Shown here: one piece after another, positions 51,975 to 60,317 of the stretch
How the letters are laid out: each line of letters starts with the position of its first letter
Numbering within the stretch: the first letter of the stretch is position 1
DNA from: GCA-2687025 sp964473525
Lineage (GTDB): Bacteria; Poribacteria; WGA-4E; GCA-2687025
Direction: 5' to 3'
NCBI GenBank assembly: GCA_964473525.1
Contig: CAYYPK010000007.1
Coordinates: 193,636 to 257,635 of the forward strand
DNA: 64,000 nucleotides
The notes under the pieces: generated by a model
The model's input: the letters and a program-made list of their open reading frames with translations, nothing else
Database searches by the model: none
What the model was told of the DNA's origin: nothing
Made by a program: the position numbers and the translations under genes

Positions 51975-53180
51975 TCAGACGATGGAGCGGGCGCCGGGAA
52001 GACGTCGGATGGCGTCCGACACGGCGAACGTCGCGACCAGCGTGACAAACCCGACGCCCGCGAACTTCGCCAGGCCCGGGGCGTCAACGGCGCGACACGC
52101 CAGCGACACGCCCAACAACACGGGCGCGTGCAAGATGTACGCCGCGTACGCGCTTGCGCTGAGGCGCGCTCCAGCCTTCGATGGTCGGTTCAGGCGGGCG
52201 CGGAACGTCGTGAGCAGCAGGACGATCATCGCCACGCCCATCGACTGCTCCCACAGCGTGGCCGCGAACGCCTGCCAGTGCCACCCACCCATGTAGATGT
52301 CGATGGGCCACCCCATCGCCTGGCCGACGCCAAACAGCACGAAGAAAAGCACAAAGAGAGCGCCAACTGCCCACGCGGCGCCACGCCGGTAGCTGTCCGG
52401 GATGGCGGAGAACCAACCACGGCGGTACGCCAACGCGCCGAGGGGAAACATCACGATGTACTGCGTGGCGTAGGGCGGCTGTATGTGCGGGAACGGAAGC
52501 GACCCGCCAGCGGGCATAAACACCCGCACGGCAAAGCTCACGGCGCCCAGACCCACCGCGAGGAGTGCCAAAGACGTGAACCGGGGAACACGCCCATCTC
52601 CACCTGCCTGCGGCGCACCGCCGCTGCGACGCCGCAGACGACGCACGACGGCATAAGTCGCGGAGAAGATCAGCAGTATCTCGACGAACCAGAGAGGGCC
52701 GACGCCCAGGCGTAACTCGGCCGCTCCCTCCCTGTACACGTCCAGCAGCGAACCCGAGTGACCCCACACGACCGTGCGTAGCGCATAGCCCATAGCGGGA
52801 TCAATGCAAACGATGTAGACCACCAGTGGAATGCCCAGGCGCAGCAGGCGGTCGCGAAGGAATGCGCGCCCGCCCTTCCGGTCGTACGCGCCGGGAGTGA
52901 AGTAGCCCGCGATTAGAAAGAAGAAGCCCATGAAGAACGCCTGATTCGTCGCCACGAACAGCGTCAGAATCACATCGGTCACGATGCCGTTGTCGGGATT
53001 CTCGCGGTAGTACCAGCCCCCAGGCGCGCCGTACGTGATGGCGGTGTGGTGGAGGATGACCAGTGCGGTCAGCAGGAGGCGCAGGTAGTCGACGTAGTGC
53101 AATCGGGGAGAGCGCACGCCTGCGACGCTACTCACGGTGTTCTGGCCCTCACTGGCGCCCCGGTACTGTGGCGACGGCAC
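51975..53180 (-). CDS. Acyltransferase 3 / OpgC-like membrane protein
   Basis: 401 residues from a GTG start; another GTG at 53135 is possible. About ten membrane helices are seen. The family signature YVDYLRLLLTALVILHHTAI near the N-terminus contains the conserved His-His. FFLIAGYF, DRLLRLGIPLVVY, LWFVEILLIFSATY and YAAYILHAPVLLG follow. Members transfer acyl groups to membrane or cell-surface glycans. Downstream of the TolB-like lipoprotein by 36 bases. Confidence 0.86.
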   Translation of the reverse strand: MPSPQYRGASEGQNTVSSVAGVRSPRLHYVDYLRLLLTALVILHHTAITYGAPGGWYYRENPDNGIVTDVILTLFVATNQAFFMGFFFLIAGYFTPGAYDRKGGRAFLRDRLLRLGIPLVVYIVCIDPAMGYALRTVVWGHSGSLLDVYREGAAELRLGVGPLWFVEILLIFSATYAVVRRLRRRSGGAPQAGGDGRVPRFTSLALLAVGLGAVSFAVRVFMPAGGSLPFPHIQPPYATQYIVMFPLGALAYRRGWFSAIPDSYRRGAAWAVGALFVLFFVLFGVGQAMGWPIDIYMGGWHWQAFAATLWEQSMGVAMIVLLLTTFRARLNRPSKAGARLSASAYAAYILHAPVLLGVSLACRAVDAPGLAKFAGVGFVTLVATFAVSDAIRRLPGARSIV

Positions 53181-53216
53181 GCCGGGAAACTACTCTCGTC
53201 CTCCCGTGTCGCGCAA

Positions 53217-54104
53217 CTACGGCGACCACGTGGGATGCGAGTCAGAAGCCGGGTGGTCGGTCAGCTTCGTCACGACTGTGCCGCTGATGTCCGTGACGTA
53301 GATTCCAGCATCGCCGCCTCGCCTTGATGTGAACGCTACGCGGGCGCCGTCGGGAGACCAGGAGGGCATGGTGTCGGACTCAGGGTGGCGCGTGAGGTTC
53401 CTGGGGCTCCCACCGTCGGCGTCCATGACGTAGATCTCTTTATTGCCGTCTCGATCCGTCCGAAACGCTATGTGGTCGCCGGTGGGAGACCAGGCAGGAC
53501 TGTAGTCGTCGTCGAGGTGGTTCGTCAGGTTGAGTTGCTTCCCACCGTCGGCATCCATGACATAGACCTCCGCCTTACGATCTCGTCTTGTCGTGAACGC
53601 GATACGGCGGCCGTCCGGCGCCCATGTGGGCATCGAATCCGACTCAGGGTGGTTCGTGAGGTTCCGCTGATTCGTGCCGTCGGCATCCATGACATAGACC
53701 TCGCCATTGCCGTCGCGCCAAGATACGAACGCGATTCGCGAGCCGTCGGGTGACCACGCGGGCTGACTGTCCCACGCGGGATCGTTTGTGAGGTTCCTCA
53801 GATTGCCGCCGTCAGTGTCCATCGTGTAGACCTCGACGTTGCCGCCGCGCCACGACGTGAACGCGATGCTGGAGCCGTCGGGAGACCACGCGGGTTGGCG
53901 ATCCGGCTCTGGGTGGTTGGTGAGCTGGCGCACATTGCCACCGTCTTCGTCCATGACGTGGATCTCGTCATCGCCGTCTCGGTTAGAGACGAACGCGATG
54001 TGTTTGCCCGGTATGCCGTCCTCCGCGGCGGTCGCGTCGTCGAGCGAATCCTCACCACATGCGGCCAGCAGGATGGATAGCGCGATCAGGCTACGCAGGG
54101 TCAT
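53217..54104 (-). CDS. Solitary TolB-like propeller lipoprotein
   Basis: 295 residues from the ATG at 54104; a start at 54122 is also possible. The signal peptide ends LAAC, followed by GEDSLDDATAAEDG, similar to the array units. Six regular blades follow (IAFVSNRDG, QPAWSPDG, MPTWAPDG, SPAWSPTG, MPSWSPDG). It ends exactly at HPTWSP, the same phase as units 1 to 6 of the array 44 kb away. The blades are more alike than in the array, which suggests recent internal duplication. Confidence 0.88.
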   Translation of the reverse strand: MTLRSLIALSILLAACGEDSLDDATAAEDGIPGKHIAFVSNRDGDDEIHVMDEDGGNVRQLTNHPEPDRQPAWSPDGSSIAFTSWRGGNVEVYTMDTDGGNLRNLTNDPAWDSQPAWSPDGSRIAFVSWRDGNGEVYVMDADGTNQRNLTNHPESDSMPTWAPDGRRIAFTTRRDRKAEVYVMDADGGKQLNLTNHLDDDYSPAWSPTGDHIAFRTDRDGNKEIYVMDADGGSPRNLTRHPESDTMPSWSPDGARVAFTSRRGGDAGIYVTDISGTVVTKLTDHPASDSHPTWSP

Positions 54105-54282
54105 TCGAGCAGGACCGATCATGCGGGACGTTCCAGAGCGGGATAGTCTGGGAGCCGACGATGTCCTGGCAGGCGGCCTCGAAGCCACCAACTGGAGGTC
54201 GTATCCACAGACTACTGAAAATGGAGCGCGCAACGTGGACGTGGACATCGCCGCCAACGGACGGATGCGAGGGCAGTGCGCC

Positions 54283-55764
54283 CTATGCCCGTCTGTGGTC
54301 CTCCGGCAGCGGCACGGGCTCCGCGTCCTCGGTAGCGATACTCCAGTCCGCCAGCCGCAACGCCATGTCCGCCACGACAGACGCGTTCCCAGGTTCATCG
54401 ACGACGTTCCGCAGCTCCCACGGGTCCGCGCGCAGGTCGTAGAGCTCGTCCTTGTCGCCCATGGGATCGTGGACGTACTTCCAGTCCATCGTGCGGGCCA
54501 TCTTGCGGCGGCCTTCGGCCTCACGCGCCTGCAACGAGTCGATGAGCGTCCGCCGACCCCACGGCTGGGGCACGGCGTGCAGGTCGTCCAACGTGAAAGC
54601 GGGTCCACCGGCGCCGTATTCGGAGAACGTGACGTCGCGCGGGGCTTCATCCGTGACTGTTGGGAGCGCGCGGCCGTGCATGGCGCGCGGTATCTCAATG
54701 CCCTGCAACGCGAACAGCGTGGGCACAATGTCGACGAGGTTCGCCATGCTGCCATCACGCACGCCGGACGGGACGACCCCTGGCCACGAGATCACCAACG
54801 GCACACGCGTCAGGCAGTCGTAGAACACGCCGCCCTTGCACTGCATCGCGTGCTCGCCCATGAAGTCGCCGTGGTCCGAGCAGAAGACGACGATCGTGTC
54901 CTCACGCAGTCCCAGACACTCCAGGGCATCGAGCATGCGGCCGAGCGCGTCGTCTATCTGCCGCACCATGCCGTAGTACACGCCCATCATGCCGTAGACG
55001 TCCTCAATGCGATCCTCGCGCACGCCTAGGAAATGGTGCAGCACGCGGTTACGTTCAGGGGCGCTCTCGTCGAATTCGTCGTCGCGCCAGGGCGGCAGGT
55101 CGATCTTGTCGGGTGGGAAGAGGGCGGCGTATTCCGCCGGACACGACCACGGCTCGTGCGGATCAGGAATCGACACCCACAGCGCGAACGGATCGTCCCC
55201 GGCTCCCTCGCAGTGATCCTCGAGGAAGTGAATCGCCTGTCCCGCGATGAGGTCCGTCGAATGGTCCTCCGGCGGGTACTCCGGCGCGCTGTATCCGAAC
55301 CGGGGATTCTGCGGCTCATGGCGTCGTAGCTTGTTCGCGGCGTTGAAGCCGTCGAGCGAGCGGTACCACGTAGACGGGTGCTTGCTGTCCCTAGCCCCGG
55401 GGCCTATCGGCAGGTAGGTATCGAACAGGTCGATGTCCTCCTGCGCCTCGAAGCAGTGGTTCTTGCCGATGAGCCCGAGCTTGTATCCGTTGTCGTGCCA
55501 AACGCGCGCGGCGTGGTTTGCTCCTCGCGGCATCATCGTCTGATTGCGCCGCGCGCCGTGCGTGTGCGGCCACTGCGAAAGCCACACCGACACGCGCGCC
55601 GGCACGCAGAGCGGATGCGGCGTGATCGCGTTCTCGAAGAGCGTTCCCTCGTCCGCGAGCCGCTCCAGCGACGGCGTCTCGCAGAACGTCGAGCCGTACA
55701 GGTGGCTCGATGTCGCCTTCTGCTGGTCGGTCATGACGAGGAGGACGTTTGGGCGCGTCGCCAC
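54283..55764 (-). CDS. Type I sulfatase, CVPAR variant
   Basis: 493 residues from a GTG start. It has LLVMTDQQKATSSHLYG, HPLCVPARVSVWLSQ with Cys53 in a CxPxR motif, GLIGKNHCF and FCSDHGDFMGEHAM. GKNHC replaces GKWH of most sulfatases. No signal peptide is seen. It follows the DUF1501 gene by 81 bases and is the last gene of a three-gene operon. Confidence 0.93.
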   Translation of the reverse strand: MATRPNVLLVMTDQQKATSSHLYGSTFCETPSLERLADEGTLFENAITPHPLCVPARVSVWLSQWPHTHGARRNQTMMPRGANHAARVWHDNGYKLGLIGKNHCFEAQEDIDLFDTYLPIGPGARDSKHPSTWYRSLDGFNAANKLRRHEPQNPRFGYSAPEYPPEDHSTDLIAGQAIHFLEDHCEGAGDDPFALWVSIPDPHEPWSCPAEYAALFPPDKIDLPPWRDDEFDESAPERNRVLHHFLGVREDRIEDVYGMMGVYYGMVRQIDDALGRMLDALECLGLREDTIVVFCSDHGDFMGEHAMQCKGGVFYDCLTRVPLVISWPGVVPSGVRDGSMANLVDIVPTLFALQGIEIPRAMHGRALPTVTDEAPRDVTFSEYGAGGPAFTLDDLHAVPQPWGRRTLIDSLQAREAEGRRKMARTMDWKYVHDPMGDKDELYDLRADPWELRNVVDEPGNASVVADMALRLADWSIATEDAEPVPLPEDHRRA

Positions 55765-55845
55765 AGGCTTTATCCCTTCACGGGTGCAAGTAGGTCGTCG
55801 TGGTCACTTCCCACGCCAAGCTCAACGAGGGTGGAGGCGCAGCGC

Positions 55846-57294
55846 CTATGCGATGATCTCGGGTATGAGCTCCCCGCCAGTCTGCGACAGCTGCTTGTAC
55901 CTACCACCGTGGAAGTACGTCAGTTTGTGGTCGTCGAGTCCGAGCAGCCGCAGGATCGTCACGTGCACGTCCTGGATTGGGTGCGCGATCTCGACGGCGG
56001 TCTCGCCGATTTCGTCGGTCGCCCCGATGACGTTCCCCGCGTTGACGCCACCACCCGCGAACCACATCGCCATGGCGCCGGGGTTGTGGTCGCGACCGTA
56101 GGCGATGCCTCCGCCTCGGATGCCGTTGTCCGGGCTGCGACCGAACTCGCCGCACCACACGATAAGCGTCTCGTCCAACATACCGCGCTGCTTGAGGTCT
56201 TTGATGAGCGCGGTAATGGGCTGGTCGATGCTCTCAATGAGCGCGCCGTGCGCACGCTCCAGGTAGTCGTGCGAATCCCAGCCGCCGGAATAGAGTTGGA
56301 CGAAGCGCACGCCGCGCTCGACCAAACGCCGCGCCGTCAGGCACTTCCGTCCGAAGGCGTCCGTCGCCTTGCCGCCGACGCCGTACATCTCGCGCGTCTT
56401 CTCGTCCTCGTTCGCGAGGTCCACCGCGTCGGGAGCCGCCATCTGCATGCGGAAGGCGAGCTCGTAGCTCTCCATGCGCGCGTCTAGCGCCTCGTGCTCC
56501 GGGTGGCGGTCGGCATGGGAGGCGTTCAGTTCCTTCAGCAGGTCCAGGCTGCGTCGACGATGATCCACGTCGAGGCCACCCGGCGGCTCCATGTCGAGTA
56601 TGGGTGCGCCCTCTGAGCGCAGCGGCGTGCCCTGATAGTGCGCTGGCAGGAACCCGTTCGACCAGTTCCCCGCCCCGCCCTGAGGGTAGGCGACCTCTGG
56701 AAGCACGACGTACGCGGGCAGGTTCTCGCTGAGTGTTCCTAGCCCGTAAGTCACCCACGCTCCGACGGCTGGATCGCCCCCGAACTTCGCCCCCGTGTTC
56801 ATGTGGTACATCGCCGTGGGATGGTCCACTGACTCGCCCACGCATCCTCGGTAGAAGCAGATGTCGTCGGCGACATCGCGCAGATGGACAAAGCGGTCGC
56901 ACATGTCCGCGCCACCTGTCCCTGCCTTGACGCTGCCGAACGGGCTCTGGACGTAGTATCGCTCCCCCTGCGACATCGCCGAGAACGCCTTCCCCTCCCG
57001 GACGAACTTCGACAGGTGCAGGTCGGCGAGCTTAGGTTTCGGGTCGAACGTGTCGAGGTGGCTGGGTCCGCCCTCCATCGTTAGCCAGATAACCGACTTC
57101 ACCTTCGTGGGAAGCATCGGCGCCTTGGGGGCGAGGGGTCCGAGAGACGCCGGCTCGTCGGCGAGAAGGCTGCTGAACGCGGTGGCGCCGATCGTCGCCC
57201 CGAGGCCGTAGAAGAACTCCCGTCGGCTCACTACGCGTCGTCCGAACTGGCTCAGGCTAGCGTGCCTTGGGTCTTTCACCAGCGCGCCTCCCAT
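55846..57294 (-). CDS. DUF1501 protein, Tat-exported
   Basis: 482 residues from the ATG at 57294; a start at 57387 is less likely. The N-terminus is a twin-arginine signal (SRREFFYGLGATIGATAF). The body has SVIWLTMEGGPSHLDTFDPKP, HPTAMYHMNTGA, GVRFVQLYSGGWDSHDYL, TLIVWCGEFGRSPDNG and HNPGAMAMWFAGGG, the DUF1501 pattern of an alkaline-phosphatase-like fold. In Planctomycetes these pair with DUF1549/DUF1553 proteins. Function is not established. It begins eight bases after the upstream gene. Confidence 0.93.
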   Translation of the reverse strand: MGGALVKDPRHASLSQFGRRVVSRREFFYGLGATIGATAFSSLLADEPASLGPLAPKAPMLPTKVKSVIWLTMEGGPSHLDTFDPKPKLADLHLSKFVREGKAFSAMSQGERYYVQSPFGSVKAGTGGADMCDRFVHLRDVADDICFYRGCVGESVDHPTAMYHMNTGAKFGGDPAVGAWVTYGLGTLSENLPAYVVLPEVAYPQGGAGNWSNGFLPAHYQGTPLRSEGAPILDMEPPGGLDVDHRRRSLDLLKELNASHADRHPEHEALDARMESYELAFRMQMAAPDAVDLANEDEKTREMYGVGGKATDAFGRKCLTARRLVERGVRFVQLYSGGWDSHDYLERAHGALIESIDQPITALIKDLKQRGMLDETLIVWCGEFGRSPDNGIRGGGIAYGRDHNPGAMAMWFAGGGVNAGNVIGATDEIGETAVEIAHPIQDVHVTILRLLGLDDHKLTYFHGGRYKQLSQTGGELIPEIIA

Positions 57295-57302
57295 TTCACG
57301 TC

Positions 57303-60044
57303 TCAGTACACGTAGATGAACTCGTTGGCGTTCAGGAGCAGCAGGCACAGGTCCGACAGCGCGCGCGTTTCCGGCCCGACATCCCACGGCTTGGCGTCGG
57401 GCGCGTAGTCCTCGTACACGTCCAGCTTCTCAATGTACGTGAACGGTTCGCCCGCCATCTCCTCGAACATCTCGCGTTCTATCTCGACGGGCAGGGCTGC
57501 CTTCGTCGGCGCGCTCTTCACGTGCAACGCCGTCATCTCAGCGAGGTACAGGGACGCGCTTTCGAGCTCGTCTTCGGTCGGCATTCTGCCCAACGCGCGG
57601 CGGAACGTCCGCGCGATTCTGCCCGCTTCGGTCGCCCGCTCCTCTTCAACGCGAATCGCCATCGCCAACGCGCGGTCGTGGCTGTTCTGACTGTTCATCA
57701 GGGTAAGCGCCTGTGGCGTTACCGTGGACGCCTCCCGCCGTTCGCACGACAGGTCCGCGCTGGGTCGGTTGAACACCTCGAGGCCGGGGTCGGACATTCC
57801 CCGCTGCCGGTACGCGTAGATGGTTCGCCTGTTGCGCTGCTCCGGCGTGCGCGAGGGCTGGTACGCGGGAGCGATGGACCCCATGATGTGCCGAGGCTGC
57901 AGCGCCACCTCCATGTTGATCTCGGGGTAGATGGGTAATCCGCCCATCTCGGGGTTCAGCTCACCCGACGCGAACAGCATGCTGTCCCTCAGTTCCTCCG
58001 CGGTCAGCCGCCGCGGCGAGAAGTAGGACAGCAGCGCGTTGTCCGGGTCTACTTCGTCCGTCTGCGCGCTTCTGCCGTCGGACGAACGCCGATACGTCTC
58101 CGATGTCATGATCGCGCGGTGCATCGCCTTGAACGACCACCCGTGCTCGACGAAGTAGACCGCTAGCCAGTCCAGCAACTCGGGATGCGTCGGCGGCTCT
58201 GCCATGACCCCGAAGTTGCCCGCGCTAGCGACCAGCCCCCGCCCAAAGTGCCACTGCCAGATGCGGTTGACGATGGAGCGCGTCGTCAGGGGGTTGGTCG
58301 CGTTGGCGATCCAGTTGGCGAGAGCCAGGCGTCGCCCGCCCATGTCGTCCGGGATGGTGGACCACGCGCTCTCGGCGGCGCCTCTCACCCCATCAAGCGC
58401 TGTCAGCACGCCCGGCGACACCTCTTCGCCTGGCGCATACACGGAGCCGCCAACCAACACGTGCGACGCGCGCGCCTCGCCGCTCAGATCCTCCGGCGGC
58501 TGCACGCGGAAGGCGACGTTGTTTCGCAGGACATCCGGCCCGTTGTAGACGGTGAACGCGACCGGTCGATAGCGATCCAACTCCCATCGGAGCCGCTGAA
58601 TGCGCTTGTGCAACGCCTTGACCGTGCCGAGGTCCTCGTACGTCAGCCCGAAGAGCCGCGGAGGCCTCTGGTCGTCCGGCAGCTTCTTCCGCTCGTTCTT
58701 GGGAACGTACTCGATCCCGCGTTCTTCCATCCATCGACGCGCCGCGTCTTCCTCTTTCGCGTTGATGACGTCGCGATGCTCCTGGGCCTCCGCGAGCAGC
58801 CGCTCAAGACGCGCCTTCCCGTCTTCAAAGCCTGCCAGGTTCTCCGCCGGCAGATGCGCCGTGTCGATCTCCGCTAGCTGCGTCGTCGCGAACGCCGCCT
58901 GCACGCGGTAGTAGTCGCGGGTGGGGATGGGGTCAAACTTGTGGTCGTGGCAACGGGCGCATTTGAGCGGGATCGACAGGAACGTCTCGCCCACGCCGTT
59001 TGTCACGTCGTCGAGGAAGAACTGCCGCGTCTCGGCGGCGACGCTCATTCCCGTCTGCTCCCACGGTCCTGAGCGAAGGAAACCGGTCGCGATCCTCATC
59101 TCAGGGTCGTGCGGCGCGAGTTCGTCGCCGGCGATCTGCTCGACGACGAAGCGGTCGTACGGCTTGTCCTCGTTGAACGAACGCACCACGTAGTCGCGGA
59201 AGCGCCATGCGTTCGGGCGCTCGAAGTCATTCGAGAATCCGCTCGTGTCAGCGTAGCGTGTGACGTCGAGCCAGCGCCTGCCCCACTGCTCGCCGTAGCG
59301 CGGGTCCGCTAGCAGGCGTTCCACAAGGCGCTCGTACGCGTCGGCGTCCTTGTCCGCGAGGAAGGCGTCGATCTCGTCAGGCGTCGGCGGTAAGCCGATC
59401 AGGTCGTACGTCGCCCGACGGATGAGGGCAGTCCTGCCAGCCTCCGCTGCGGGCGATAGCCCCTCTTCCGCCAAGCGTTGAGCGATGAACGCGTCGATGG
59501 GATTGGACGCCTCGGAGGCCGGCGGCAACGTGGGCCTCTGAACGGGTCGGAAAGCCCACAGCTTCTCGGTGTCGTACGAACGCGCGGTCCACTCTGGGGT
59601 CTGGCCGCCGCTGGTCTCGACGCGCACACGGCCGTCCGGCGCTTGGGACTGCGGAACGCTTGTAGATTCCACCGGCGTGGGAGCCGGTCTGTCGGGCGCG
59701 CCGTCCAGAATCCACTGACGCACCGCCTCGACCTGCTCCGACGTCAGGCGGTCGTTTTCCTTGGGCGGCATCTCCAGCGAGGGGTCTTCCCACGTGATCG
59801 CGCGCATGAGGAGGCTGGCGTCGGGGTCTCCCGGCACGACCGCTGGCTGCCCAGACTCGCCGCCTGCGAGCATCGCTTCGCGCGTTGTCAGGTCCAGCTC
59901 ACCGCGCATGTCTTCCGGGCCGTGGCAGCCGAAGCACTTCTCTTGGATCGTGAGATACGCGTCAGGCCGCGCGGGCTGCGCCGTCAGACAGACCGCACAG
60001 AGAGCGCAGATGCAGGCGGCGAGCAGCTTGTGGGCTATCTGCAT
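57303..60044 (-). CDS. PSCyt1/DUF1549/DUF1553 protein
   Basis: 913 residues from the ATG at 60044, which gives a clean Sec signal (LLAACICALCAVCLTAQP); starts at 60068 and 60083 are possible. The Planctomycetes cytochrome domain has a heme-binding motif CFGCHG near residue 40 and MPPKEN. DUF1549 follows from about 170 (NPIDAFIAQRLAEEGL, then DLIGLPPTPDEIDAFL). DUF1553 follows from about 570 (LALANWIANATNPLTTRSIVNRIW). Such proteins are thought to act in the envelope, perhaps in redox steps of glycan breakdown. First gene of the operon with DUF1501 and a sulfatase. Confidence 0.93.
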   Translation of the reverse strand: MQIAHKLLAACICALCAVCLTAQPARPDAYLTIQEKCFGCHGPEDMRGELDLTTREAMLAGGESGQPAVVPGDPDASLLMRAITWEDPSLEMPPKENDRLTSEQVEAVRQWILDGAPDRPAPTPVESTSVPQSQAPDGRVRVETSGGQTPEWTARSYDTEKLWAFRPVQRPTLPPASEASNPIDAFIAQRLAEEGLSPAAEAGRTALIRRATYDLIGLPPTPDEIDAFLADKDADAYERLVERLLADPRYGEQWGRRWLDVTRYADTSGFSNDFERPNAWRFRDYVVRSFNEDKPYDRFVVEQIAGDELAPHDPEMRIATGFLRSGPWEQTGMSVAAETRQFFLDDVTNGVGETFLSIPLKCARCHDHKFDPIPTRDYYRVQAAFATTQLAEIDTAHLPAENLAGFEDGKARLERLLAEAQEHRDVINAKEEDAARRWMEERGIEYVPKNERKKLPDDQRPPRLFGLTYEDLGTVKALHKRIQRLRWELDRYRPVAFTVYNGPDVLRNNVAFRVQPPEDLSGEARASHVLVGGSVYAPGEEVSPGVLTALDGVRGAAESAWSTIPDDMGGRRLALANWIANATNPLTTRSIVNRIWQWHFGRGLVASAGNFGVMAEPPTHPELLDWLAVYFVEHGWSFKAMHRAIMTSETYRRSSDGRSAQTDEVDPDNALLSYFSPRRLTAEELRDSMLFASGELNPEMGGLPIYPEINMEVALQPRHIMGSIAPAYQPSRTPEQRNRRTIYAYRQRGMSDPGLEVFNRPSADLSCERREASTVTPQALTLMNSQNSHDRALAMAIRVEEERATEAGRIARTFRRALGRMPTEDELESASLYLAEMTALHVKSAPTKAALPVEIEREMFEEMAGEPFTYIEKLDVYEDYAPDAKPWDVGPETRALSDLCLLLLNANEFIYVY

Positions 60045-60317
60045 GGACGCGAACCCCGACCTCCTCATTTGGCTCCTCGCCATCCGGCCGCGCGTGCCGC
60101 AATCTCTGCACCCAGCGCGGGTGACGACGACCATATCACGACCCTACACGTCGTCGCACAGACTGGATGAGCGCCACCGGGCAGGTACCGGGCGAGGCAC
60201 GGTAGCCCCCTTAATCTGTTGCCGGTCGTGCCACGCACTTGATTGCGGTAACAGTGGGCTCCAATATGTTGCATCGACCCGTCATCCGACCCCTGCGTGA
60301 CAGAGACTCGCCCACCC

